From NCBI GenBank assembly GCA_021648365.1, contig JAKISY010000007.1, positions 20,372 to 84,371 on the forward strand: a stretch of 64,000 bases of DNA. The letters run 5' to 3'. A program made the translations under genes and the position numbers. The notes under the pieces were generated by a model that saw nothing but the letters and a program-made list of their open reading frames with translations, searched no databases and was not told where the DNA came from. Of the stretch, positions 1 through 7,863 are shown piece by piece (position 1 is the first letter of the stretch; each line of letters opens with the position of its first letter). The stretch comes from Verrucomicrobiales bacterium (lineage in GTDB: Bacteria > Verrucomicrobiota > Verrucomicrobiia > Verrucomicrobiales > DEV007).

Positions 1-707
1 GCATTGAGCAGACAACTTCCTTCACCGATGGCACTAAAGTTCAAATCGAACAAGCTTTTGTCGCCAATGCCTTTGATGCTGACATCTACCTTCAGGGCAT
101 GCTAGGTCCGCAGACTGACAATGTGGAGGAAGGCTCTCAGCTGCTCGCTGATGCCGCCAATCAACGCAATGAAAAATCAGGAAAGTTTCGTGCGCTGAGT
201 GATTACACGCTCACGCCAAACTTTCCTGGCATTTTTATAACTGCAAAACACCTAGACTACTGTCGGCCTTACCTCAATTACTTCAAAATGGGGGATGGAC
301 CTTATTACACCCTAACAAAAAGCTTCCACCTTTGTCACCTAGAAGTGATGAAGACCATCCGCGCTGTGATAGAGCGTGGCGACGTATTGATGAATAACTC
401 CTCTCAGCCGAGAATAAGCGTGGCTACGATCGCTAAAAGAGATCTGCCTAGAAACCACTTCATCAAACACGGCATCGGCTCTTTCGATGTGCGTGGCGAG
501 ACCATTGAGATAGCCGATGCCGCTGACCATGTGCCCATTGGTTTACTGATGAACGGCAGACTCAAACATTCGGTAGATAAAGGTCAACGCATCAGCATGG
601 ATGACATCGAACTACCCGACACCTTGGCAAAAACGATTTGGAAAAAAATCGCCAAGCGCGCTGTCAAACGCGCTGCATCATTGAAGCCTGCTGATAAAGC
701 GGTGTGA
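1..707 (+). CDS. SAF-domain, homoserine-dehydrogenase-like oxidoreductase (C-terminal part, partial)
   Basis: The reading frame is already open at the left edge (first whole codon at position 3) and runs to TGA at 705-707, so the N-terminal NAD(P)-binding half is missing. The visible part carries the segment GDGPYYTLTKSFHLCHLEV, typical of the COG4091 family (predicted homoserine-dehydrogenase-like oxidoreductases), followed by a region matching the C-terminal SAF-like domain (RDLPRNHFIKHGIGSFDVRG). An internal ATG at 99 is not the true start because matching family sequence continues upstream of it. Members of this family often occur in sugar or surface-polysaccharide loci, and manC lies 1.5 kb away, but the substrate cannot be told from the sequence. 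It is separated from the opposing esterase gene by only 21 bases. Confidence 0.75.
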   Translation, partial: IEQTTSFTDGTKVQIEQAFVANAFDADIYLQGMLGPQTDNVEEGSQLLADAANQRNEKSGKFRALSDYTLTPNFPGIFITAKHLDYCRPYLNYFKMGDGPYYTLTKSFHLCHLEVMKTIRAVIERGDVLMNNSSQPRISVATIAKRDLPRNHFIKHGIGSFDVRGETIEIADAADHVPIGLLMNGRLKHSVDKGQRISMDDIELPDTLAKTIWKKIAKRAVKRAASLKPADKAV

Positions 708-728
708 TCTGCCCACCTCACAAACTTC

Positions 729-2060
729 TCACTTCTCTGTTTTCAGCTGAGCGATGTGACTTTTCAAAGCTTCATAAAATGCTTTTGAAACAGGCGCAGG
801 GGCAGCATGACCCATCGCAGGTTTATTGATGATGCTCTTCTTCCCTTTCAACACATTGTAGGCTGCATAAACACTCGTAGGCGGGCAGGTTCGATCGATA
901 AAACCTACGCTCAATATCGCTTCGCCATGGTAGCGTGAAGCAAAATTCACCGCGTCATAATAACGAGCGTTCTCCGCGATCACCGCATCGGGTTTACCAT
1001 CTTTTTGCATCGGCACCAATTTTGGCCAACCGCTGATACGCTTGCGCAACATCCCCGTATGGTCACAACCAGCTGGCACCCCTGCTCCGATAAACGTAAC
1101 ACGATCATCCAGCCCACCAGCAACCAGAGCTTGGTACCCTCCTTGACTATGCCCGATCACAGCGACGGTCTTGCCATCCCACTCTGGTTGAGCTGTGAGA
1201 AAATCAATCGCGCGAATCATACGCAAGAACATATTTTTGAAATAGACCGCATCGCGGTTCTCTCTGCCAAACAACGGATAACCCTTCAATCGTCCATCTT
1301 TCCCGTAGAGTTGATCGTAATAGGCTTTGGGTTTGCCATTGGGAATGCCATGCGCATTGATGTCCATCGACAAAAATCCAGGGTATTTTTTAACCGAAGA
1401 GCTACGCACTCCAGCACCGTGCACCCAAAGAATAATAGGCAAGCTCTTAGCTTTAGCTCCTACCGGTCGAGAAAAATATCCCGACACAGGCGCATCACCG
1501 AGACTCGCAAGCTGCACATCAAAAAGCTCCAATGCCTTATCACTGTGTTTAGCGACCTTGCTCATCTTCGCTTCGATCGGAATCTCCGCCAAAAGTTGTC
1601 TTTGAGAATCCCAAAATGCTGAGAAATCAGTAGGTATTTCTCGACTCGGGGTGATCTGCAACGGATCAATCGCTGCGGCAGCCAACGATGGCTTGAGCTT
1701 GTTTTTTATTTTGCGGTCGCCCGCGTCGAATTGCACTTCGCACTGCAAAAACCCCGGCCGTGATAGTTGGCTCACCACTTTAAGAACTTTCCCCCTTACA
1801 TCTAAAGGGAAACTTTGAATCGTCCGATAACGATCCTCACTGATCACAACATTCACCTTACCCCAATCTAAGGCTTTGCCCTTATCATCTTTGACCTCGA
1901 TCAGAAACGTGACCTCTTCATCTTTTTTATAAATAGCATGGTCACGTTCCGTCTTAACCGTAACCACCACTTTATCCGCCTGCTGCGCCGCTACGGGCAT
2001 CTGAGCTACTAGCAAAACAAGAAAAGTGCTCAAATAGATGGAGTTTAGAAGTGATTTCAT
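729..2060 (-). CDS. secreted acetylxylan-esterase-like hydrolase (CE7/AXE1 family)
   Basis: A 443-residue alpha/beta hydrolase. The start at 2060 (MKSLLNS...) is preferred over the upstream ATG at 2096 because it opens directly into a signal peptide ending near VAA-QQ, so the protein is probably exported. An N-terminal beta-sandwich-like region precedes the esterase domain, which begins around IPTDFSAFWDSQ, a typical AXE1 entry motif. The catalytic triad is visible: Ser305 in GHSQGG, Asp389 in FIDRTCPP and His418 in MGHAAP. The family removes acetyl groups from xylan-type oligosaccharides and cephalosporin C, so deacetylation of a polysaccharide is the likely role; the exact substrate is unknown. 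It faces the preceding gene convergently and diverges from manC. Confidence 0.85.
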   Translation of the reverse strand: MKSLLNSIYLSTFLVLLVAQMPVAAQQADKVVVTVKTERDHAIYKKDEEVTFLIEVKDDKGKALDWGKVNVVISEDRYRTIQSFPLDVRGKVLKVVSQLSRPGFLQCEVQFDAGDRKIKNKLKPSLAAAAIDPLQITPSREIPTDFSAFWDSQRQLLAEIPIEAKMSKVAKHSDKALELFDVQLASLGDAPVSGYFSRPVGAKAKSLPIILWVHGAGVRSSSVKKYPGFLSMDINAHGIPNGKPKAYYDQLYGKDGRLKGYPLFGRENRDAVYFKNMFLRMIRAIDFLTAQPEWDGKTVAVIGHSQGGYQALVAGGLDDRVTFIGAGVPAGCDHTGMLRKRISGWPKLVPMQKDGKPDAVIAENARYYDAVNFASRYHGEAILSVGFIDRTCPPTSVYAAYNVLKGKKSIINKPAMGHAAPAPVSKAFYEALKSHIAQLKTEK

Positions 2061-2168
2061 GCCGAACTTGATGGACTTGATGAGCCTCCATGTCAACTGG
2101 CAGAATCTTGTCTTTTTGGTCGATATCAGTTCAAATGATGGCAGGTTTCATCTACCTATAACCTTAAA

Positions 2169-3263
2169 ATGAACGAGCCTTCACCATCCAGCACCTACGC
2201 TTTGATCTTAGCAGGCGGCAGCGGCACTCGCTTTTGGCCGTTAAGCCGCAAACTGCGCCCCAAACAACTGCTATCTTTAGTTGAGGATGAGAAGTGCATG
2301 CTCCTGCAAACCGTCGAGCGCTTGAGCGGCTGGATCGCCCCAGAAAACATCCTCATTTTGACCAATAGCGATCAAGAGCAAGCCGTGCGCGAATTGCTAT
2401 ATCACCAGCTACCCGCCAACAATATTCTTTCAGAACCAGAAAAACGCGACACCGCGCCAGCCATCGCTTTAGCCGCTGGTTGGGTCGCAGCCAGAGATCC
2501 CAACGCCACCCTGATGGTACTGCCCTCCGATCAGTTGATCAAAGATGTAGCAGCCTTCCGCCAGACCCTCGCTCAGGGCATCGACTTAGCGTCGCGTGAA
2601 GCTGCCATCATCACCATCGGCATCAAGCCCAGTTGGCCTTGCACCGATTACGGTTATATCCAAAAAGGTGCAGCCTTCACCAGCGCGTCCTCCAAACGGC
2701 AAAAAAGCCCTGTTTATCAAGTAGATTGCTTCCGCGAAAAACCCAATGCACAGCTAGCTGCTGAATTCATCGAACAAGGTAACTTTACTTGGAACGCCGG
2801 CATCTTTGTTTGGGCGATCCCCACTCTGATCCGAGAATTACAACAGCATTGCCCACCTTTAGCCGAATTTATCGAAGTCTTACGCACATCGGCTGATTTT
2901 TCGCAAAGTATCCAGCAACATTTTTCCACCTTACCGAAAATCTCCATCGATTATGCCTTGATGGAAAAAGCTTCCTGTGTTCTCAATATCGAAGCAACTT
3001 TTGATTGGGACGATCTGGGTAATTGGGTGTCTGCTGCCAAATATTTTGAAAAAAACTCACAAGGAAACGTCGCGAATACCTCAATGACTTCGGTTGAATC
3101 TTCTGACAATGTGGTGTACTCCGAAGATAAGGTTCATATAGCTCTTCTTGGCGTAAACAATTTGATTGTGGTACAGACATCGGATGCTATTCTGGTTGCC
3201 GCCAAAGGAGCGATGGATGAAATGAAAAATCTGGTAGATCAAATACCAGATGAATTAACGTAA
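2169..3263 (+). CDS. manC: mannose-1-phosphate guanylyltransferase
   Basis: Makes GDP-mannose from mannose-1-phosphate and GTP, the donor for mannose- and fucose-containing polysaccharides. The nucleotidyltransferase signature LAGGSGTRFWPLSRK lies at residues 14-28, and the downstream FREKPN...FTWNAGIF block (sugar-phosphate binding in this family) is intact. At 364 residues it is the short form without the C-terminal phosphomannose isomerase domain found in bifunctional ManC/AlgA proteins. It is divergent from the esterase gene and followed 20 bases later by ruvX on the same strand. The GDP-mannose assignment rests on the family motif; other NDP-hexose products are less likely. Confidence 0.9.
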   Translation: MNEPSPSSTYALILAGGSGTRFWPLSRKLRPKQLLSLVEDEKCMLLQTVERLSGWIAPENILILTNSDQEQAVRELLYHQLPANNILSEPEKRDTAPAIALAAGWVAARDPNATLMVLPSDQLIKDVAAFRQTLAQGIDLASREAAIITIGIKPSWPCTDYGYIQKGAAFTSASSKRQKSPVYQVDCFREKPNAQLAAEFIEQGNFTWNAGIFVWAIPTLIRELQQHCPPLAEFIEVLRTSADFSQSIQQHFSTLPKISIDYALMEKASCVLNIEATFDWDDLGNWVSAAKYFEKNSQGNVANTSMTSVESSDNVVYSEDKVHIALLGVNNLIVVQTSDAILVAAKGAMDEMKNLVDQIPDELT

Positions 3264-3283
3264 AACAGTGACTGAGTTTAGAG

Positions 3284-3811
3284 ATGGCAGATAAAATTTT
3301 TCGCGCGGTAGGAATCGATTTTGGAACGGTACGCATTGGCGTAGCGGTGAGCGATGACTTGGGTATGTTGGCACACCCACATGAAACGGTTGCTGGTGAG
3401 AACCAACCAGAAGCTATCGCCCGACTGGCAGAGATCGTGAAGGAGCGCAAAGCTCAAACCGTCGTTTTGGGACTGCCATTGAACATGGATGGCAGCGAAG
3501 GCCCAGCAGTTAAAAAAGTGCGTAAGTTTATAGAGCTGCTACGCAAGGCATTGCCCGAGAAAATCGAGATCGTAGAGGAAGACGAGCGACTGACCACCGT
3601 AGCTGCTTCGGAAAAACTCAGCGAAGCTGGCAAGTCAGACAAAAATCAGCGTGATAGCATCGATCAAGCGGCAGCTGTAGAGATCCTGCAAGGCTACTTA
3701 GACTACCGCGAACCCTCAGAAGATGAAATGGAAGACGACATGCAATTGGGCGGAGGGTCTTCGCTCAACGACGACCTCGACATCTTCTACGACGATGAAA
3801 CCTATGGCTGA
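3284..3811 (+). CDS. ruvX: RuvX/YqgF-family Holliday-junction resolvase-like nuclease
   Basis: A 175-residue RNase H-fold protein of the YqgF/RuvX family, implicated in maturation of the 5' end of 16S rRNA and in Holliday-junction processing. Visible motifs are VGIDFGTVRIGVAVSD near the N-terminus (first catalytic Asp), VVLGLPLNMDGSEGP in the middle, EDERLTT and the terminal SIDQAAAVEILQGYL with the last catalytic Asp. The acidic tail after residue 145 is longer than in most homologues and rich in Asp/Glu. The stop overlaps the start of truA (TATGGCTGA), indicating translational coupling. Confidence 0.93.
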   Translation: MADKIFRAVGIDFGTVRIGVAVSDDLGMLAHPHETVAGENQPEAIARLAEIVKERKAQTVVLGLPLNMDGSEGPAVKKVRKFIELLRKALPEKIEIVEEDERLTTVAASEKLSEAGKSDKNQRDSIDQAAAVEILQGYLDYREPSEDEMEDDMQLGGGSSLNDDLDIFYDDETYG

Positions 3812-4613
3812 GCAGCAGCAACGCTTCCTGCTCACCTTGGCCTACGATGGCCGCTCCTACGAAGGCTGGCAAAGCCAAGCCGGGGGTAATACGATCCAAG
3901 ATTACCTACAACAAGCTCTACAGAGGGTCTGTCCCCTTATCACTGTAGCTCATGGGGCAGGCAGAACCGATGCTGGAGTCAGTGCCTTAGCACAGTGTGC
4001 ACATTTTGACGCGCCTAGCAGTGCCAATCTGAACTGCCGCAACTGGCAGCAAGCACTCAACGCTCACCTGCCTCCGCTCATACGCGTGATGAAGTGCGAA
4101 AGCGTAGCACCCGACTTCCACTCCCGCTTTGATGCGGTCGGCAAGCACTACCGCTACCGCCTCTATTTAGCAGATGTCTTACCGCCTCTGCATCACCGCC
4201 TCGCTTGGCATCTGCGGGGACCACTGAACACCCACGACTTACACCTAGCACTGCAATGTTTTGTCGGTCGCCATGACTTCCGCGCTTTTTCCGCTAACCG
4301 AGGAGACGGTAAAGACCAAAGCCGAGACGCCCATAGAAGCATCACTTCCATCGACCTGATCGAATCGGAAAATCCCGCCATCCTAGATTTGCACTTTTCC
4401 GGCGAAGGGTTTCTCTACAAAATGGTTAGATTCTTAACCGGTAGCGCCGTGCGTTGTACGCAAGGGAAATTCGAACGAGCAGAGTTGCGACGCTTACTGA
4501 CAGGGGTGGATTTTTCAGAAAAAGCTCCCTTTTGCGCACCACCTGACGGTTTGCTGTTAGAAAAGGTGATTTATCCAGGTAGCAAATCGATGACATCGTC
4601 ATCGTCTTCTTGA
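3804..4613 (+). CDS. truA: tRNA pseudouridine(38-40) synthase TruA
   Basis: Converts uridines 38-40 in the anticodon arm of tRNAs to pseudouridine. The start at 3804 (MAEQQQRF) is chosen because the family begins at LTLAYDGRSYEGWQ; a longer reading frame from 3723 lies inside ruvX. The catalytic Asp is in AHGAGRTDAGVSA, and the FLYKMVRFLTGSAV helix near the C-terminus is conserved. It overlaps ruvX by 8 bases. The last 43 bases, which encode a serine-rich tail, overlap the 3' end of the convergent trpC gene. Confidence 0.95.
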   Translation: MAEQQQRFLLTLAYDGRSYEGWQSQAGGNTIQDYLQQALQRVCPLITVAHGAGRTDAGVSALAQCAHFDAPSSANLNCRNWQQALNAHLPPLIRVMKCESVAPDFHSRFDAVGKHYRYRLYLADVLPPLHHRLAWHLRGPLNTHDLHLALQCFVGRHDFRAFSANRGDGKDQSRDAHRSITSIDLIESENPAILDLHFSGEGFLYKMVRFLTGSAVRCTQGKFERAELRRLLTGVDFSEKAPFCAPPDGLLLEKVIYPGSKSMTSSSSS

Positions 4614-5431
4614 AGAGGCGCGCTGCCTTCACCCTCGTAAGCAAAAGCTTTCAACTCCTCCATCTTGGCAGCTTTGTCATCACTGCGCATCAGCGCCTCG
4701 CCAACCAGCACGGCATCTGCACCCCACTGTTTCACGTTTTGCGCTTCTTCCCCCGTTGAAATCCCGCTTTCACTGATCAAAATATGATCGGGCCCAAGCT
4801 CTTCCGCCAACTGGCGTGTGGTATCGATATCGACCTCAAAGGTTTTCAGATTACGATTATTCACCCCAATGATTACCGCGTCAGTCTCTAAAGCGCGGTC
4901 GAGTTCGTCCAGGTTGTGAACCTCTACTAATACATCCAACTGATAGGCTTGTGCGATATCGAGGAAACGCAGCAATTCGTCCTGAGTCAATACCGCGACG
5001 ATCAACAAAATCGCATCCGCACCTGCAACCACTGCTTCGTAGATCTGCGCTTCATGCACAATGAAATCTTTGCGCAGCAACGGCAGCCCGACTTTCTCTC
5101 GTATCTTAGCCAAATAAGAAAGCTTGCCTTGGAAAAACTTTTCATCAGTCAACACCGAAATGGCATTAGCCCCACAACGCGCGTATTCACTAGCAATGCT
5201 GACTGGATCGAAATCGGTAGTGATCACCCCCACCGATGGCGATGCTTTTTTCACTTCAGCGATCACAGACAGAGCAGGATCAACCTCGAGGCTCGGATCT
5301 CGCAAAGCATTGATGAAAGAACGGAAGTCATTCCTCTCCGCTGCGGCAAAACGCAACTTCTCCGTAAGCGGAATGAGCTTTTCAATTTCGCTGCGTTTAT
5401 GGGCGATGATTTCATCGAGACGATTTTTCAT
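4571..5431 (-). CDS. trpC: indole-3-glycerol phosphate synthase
   Basis: Fourth step of tryptophan synthesis: ring closure of CdRP to indole-3-glycerol phosphate. A monofunctional 286-residue TIM barrel. Residues matching the known catalytic set are visible: IAEVKKASPS (Glu59, Lys61), LLRKDFIVHE, LVEVHN, GVNNRNL and SESGIS. The C-terminal tail is unusually acidic (EDDDDVIDLLPG) and is encoded by the bases that overlap truA on the other strand. No other trp gene is in the window, so the pathway is dispersed here. Confidence 0.96.
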   Translation of the reverse strand: MKNRLDEIIAHKRSEIEKLIPLTEKLRFAAAERNDFRSFINALRDPSLEVDPALSVIAEVKKASPSVGVITTDFDPVSIASEYARCGANAISVLTDEKFFQGKLSYLAKIREKVGLPLLRKDFIVHEAQIYEAVVAGADAILLIVAVLTQDELLRFLDIAQAYQLDVLVEVHNLDELDRALETDAVIIGVNNRNLKTFEVDIDTTRQLAEELGPDHILISESGISTGEEAQNVKQWGADAVLVGEALMRSDDKAAKMEELKAFAYEGEGSAPLQEDDDDVIDLLPG

Positions 5432-5590
5432 AAGTGACTATTTGCAGACATAGAAAAGCAGACTTTGGCTAAGGGCAACAATTTTCATAAAAACAGCTTG
5501 ATTTGATTCACAAAACGCTTTTAGGTGGGCATCCGCTTATGCGGCTAATCGGGTTAACCGCCGATTTGATTAGATCACTCTTTTGTGATT

Positions 5591-5665
5591 GCGGGTGTAG
5601 CTCAGGGGTAGAGCGTGACCTTGCCAAGGTCAAAGTCGGGCGTTCGAATCGCCTCACCCGCTCCA
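5591..5665 (+). tRNA. tRNA-Gly (GCC anticodon)
   Basis: A full cloverleaf can be drawn: acceptor stem GCGGGTG/CACCCGC, D arm GCTC/GAGC, anticodon stem TGACC/GGTCA with loop TTGCCAA (anticodon GCC), and T arm GGGCG/CGCCT with one G-U pair and loop TTCGAAT. Discriminator T is followed by an encoded CCA at 5663-5665. A short perfect hairpin (ATCAC/GTGAT, 5574-5589) sits immediately upstream. The prmA start codon follows only 11 bases after the CCA, so the two may share a transcript. Confidence 0.98.
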
Positions 5666-5676
5666 TTTTTCCTAAA

Positions 5677-6579
5677 ATGACAAGCGAGTCTCAACAGGGC
5701 ATCTATCGGTGGACGAAGATCCTACGCAGCGAAAGTGAAGTCGAACACTGGCAAGCCGCCATCGAAGCCGCTCTCCTGCTCAATGCGATGATTTCTCACA
5801 TCGCTGGCAAAAAATCTTGGAAGCTAGAGATTTTTGACCCAGCATTAACACAACTCAAACCGTGGCAGGATCAATTCGACGGCAAAATCGAGCATCTCAG
5901 CACAGCCGATCTGCTTGCCATGTCTCAGCCTGCAGTGGATCAACAAACCAGCTTGCTGAAAATACGCGACCGTATCGTGATCACTCAAGCAGCTGCAAGC
6001 GAGCAAATAGAACAAGTTCGCCAACAATTTCCCAAACGCATCGTGCTCTCCTATCCACCGGCGCTAGCTTTTGGCACCGGCGAGCATGCCACCACCGCTA
6101 CTTGTTTGCGTTTGATTTGCGATTTTTGCAAAAAACGCCAGAGCAAGTCCAAGCAAGCTTGGCATTTTTTGGATCTAGGCTGTGGTAGCGGCATCTTGAG
6201 CGCAGCGGCAAAAGCTATGGGAGCCAGCTCCGTTATAGGTATGGATTTCGATCCTATGGCAATACGCGCCGCCCATCGTTTGGCAGAAATCAACGGATTG
6301 CAAAACAGTGAGCTGATCGAAGCCGATGTATTAAAATGGCAGCCGCCCGCCCAGCACAGCTATGACTTGATCGTTGCCAACATCTTCCACGATGTCTTGA
6401 TCGAGCTTTTCCCCAACATTCCCAAGTGGCTCAAGCCCGACGGCGAACTGATCCTATCCGGCATCTTGGGCACTCAAGAAAAAAGTTGCCTGCACGCTGC
6501 GGAGCAAGCAGGTTTTGTTTTCGATAAAGTGGTGCGCAAAGGCAAATGGAGCACTGCTCATGGAAAATTGCGTGCATGA
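5677..6579 (+). CDS. prmA: ribosomal protein L11 methyltransferase
   Basis: SAM-dependent methyltransferase that trimethylates lysines of ribosomal protein L11. The ATG at 5677 is chosen because the reading frame upstream of it runs through tRNA-Gly; the resulting 300-residue length fits the family. The PrmA hallmark ALAFGTGEHATT precedes the SAM motif FLDLGCGSGILS, then GMDFDPMAI and the substrate-side VANIFHDVL (equivalent of the usual ANI motif). No clear ribosome-binding site lies between the tRNA end and the start, so translation may depend on tRNA processing of a joint transcript. Confidence 0.9.
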   Translation: MTSESQQGIYRWTKILRSESEVEHWQAAIEAALLLNAMISHIAGKKSWKLEIFDPALTQLKPWQDQFDGKIEHLSTADLLAMSQPAVDQQTSLLKIRDRIVITQAAASEQIEQVRQQFPKRIVLSYPPALAFGTGEHATTATCLRLICDFCKKRQSKSKQAWHFLDLGCGSGILSAAAKAMGASSVIGMDFDPMAIRAAHRLAEINGLQNSELIEADVLKWQPPAQHSYDLIVANIFHDVLIELFPNIPKWLKPDGELILSGILGTQEKSCLHAAEQAGFVFDKVVRKGKWSTAHGKLRA

Positions 6580-6664
6580 CACAAGCAGGCTTTGAAAATG
6601 TCCCATAATGGCGTTTTGTTGTCATCACTCTTCACTCAAGAGCCTACAGACCACTTACTCAGCG

Positions 6665-7831
6665 ATGAAAAACGAAGCCACAGAGCCAAGCTCACCAGAA
6701 AGATTTGAAACCCGCGCGGTACACACTGGGCACGACTATGTGGCTGGAACTGGCGCGATCATCCCTCCCGTTTATCTGACCTCCACCTTTGAGTATGGCA
6801 ACGAGGGAGGCTTTGACTACACTCGTTCAGGCAATCCCAACTTTCGCCTGCTCGAACGCACCCTGGCGAGTCTCGAATCCGCCCAACACGCCACTGTTTT
6901 TGGCAGCGGTGTAGCAGCGATCACCGCCGTGGTATCCACCTTGAAATCTGGCGACCTGGTGCTCGCCGAAGAAAACATCTACGGCTGCACCTTTCGCCTG
7001 TTTGCCCAAGTGTTCGAAAAATTTGGCGTCAAGATCATCTACACCGACTTGAGTGATCCAGCAAACTTTGAACTGATCAAAACCCATCAGCCCACTTTAG
7101 TTTGGATCGAGTCGCCCACCAATCCGCTGTTGAAAATCCTCGACATCCAAGCCATCGCCGATGCCGCCCACCAACAAAACAGCTTACTATTAGTGGACAA
7201 TACGTTCGCCTCCAGCTACCTGCAACGCCCACTGGAACTTGGCGCAGATCTATCTCTGCTCAGCACCACCAAATACTCCAATGGGCACTCCGACGCGCTA
7301 GGCGGAGTGGTTTGCACCAATCATGACGAGTGGCAAGACAAGATGATCTTTGCCCAAAAAGCACTTGGGCTGCAACCCTCACCTTTTGATAGTTGGTTGA
7401 TCCTACGTGGCGTCAAAACCCAATCGCTGAGAATGGAACGTCACAGCTCCAACGCCTTAGAGCTTGCACGTTTTTTAGAACAACAAACTTCAGCACGCAG
7501 AGTGCTCTATCCATTTTTGGAATCTCATCCGCAATATGAAATCGCCATTCGACAGATGCGCTCCGGATCAGGCATCGTCACGGTCGATTTTGATTGGGAT
7601 CTCGAGCAAACTTTACAATTTGTCGAGAGCCTGCGCTACTTCCCCAAAGCTGAAAGTCTAGGCGGCATCGAATCCCTCTGCTGTCATCCCGCCTCGATGA
7701 CTCACGCCGCCATCCCCAAAGCAACTCGCGAAGCTGTCGGCATCACCGATTCCTTAGTCCGCTTTTCTGTCGGTATTGAAAATATTGTGGATCTGCTCGA
7801 TGACATCCGCCAAGCTCTGGCAAAGATCTAA
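6665..7831 (+). CDS. PLP-dependent transsulfuration enzyme (cystathionine gamma-lyase/synthase or homocysteine-forming type)
   Basis: A 388-residue member of the Cys/Met metabolism PLP family. ATG at 6665 is preferred because the conserved part begins at FETRAVHTGHDY. Visible motifs: YTRSGNPN (PLP phosphate contact of the neighbouring subunit), SGVAAITAV, VDNTFASSYLQRP and the PLP lysine Lys203 in STTKYSNGHSDALGG; near the end are CHPASMTHA and RFSVGIEN. Members of this family catalyse cystathionine synthesis, cleavage, or O-acyl-homoserine sulfhydrylation, and sequence alone does not separate them. It is followed 32 bases later by a second, very different transsulfuration enzyme, which suggests a two-step methionine/cysteine interconversion unit. 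Confidence 0.85.
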   Translation: MKNEATEPSSPERFETRAVHTGHDYVAGTGAIIPPVYLTSTFEYGNEGGFDYTRSGNPNFRLLERTLASLESAQHATVFGSGVAAITAVVSTLKSGDLVLAEENIYGCTFRLFAQVFEKFGVKIIYTDLSDPANFELIKTHQPTLVWIESPTNPLLKILDIQAIADAAHQQNSLLLVDNTFASSYLQRPLELGADLSLLSTTKYSNGHSDALGGVVCTNHDEWQDKMIFAQKALGLQPSPFDSWLILRGVKTQSLRMERHSSNALELARFLEQQTSARRVLYPFLESHPQYEIAIRQMRSGSGIVTVDFDWDLEQTLQFVESLRYFPKAESLGGIESLCCHPASMTHAAIPKATREAVGITDSLVRFSVGIENIVDLLDDIRQALAKI

Positions 7832-7863
7832 CCTCGCTCCTGCACTGCCCATTTTTTCAGCTC

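Noticed and set aside
1005..1622. 205-codon reading frame on the plus strand inside the esterase gene
   Set aside because: It is antisense to a gene with a full catalytic triad and has no domain-like pattern.
5533..5589. Small hairpins before the tRNA-Gly gene (CCGC/GCGG and ATCAC/GTGAT)
   Set aside because: Short stems of 4-5 pairs that occur by chance; no T-run and no sign of a second RNA gene.
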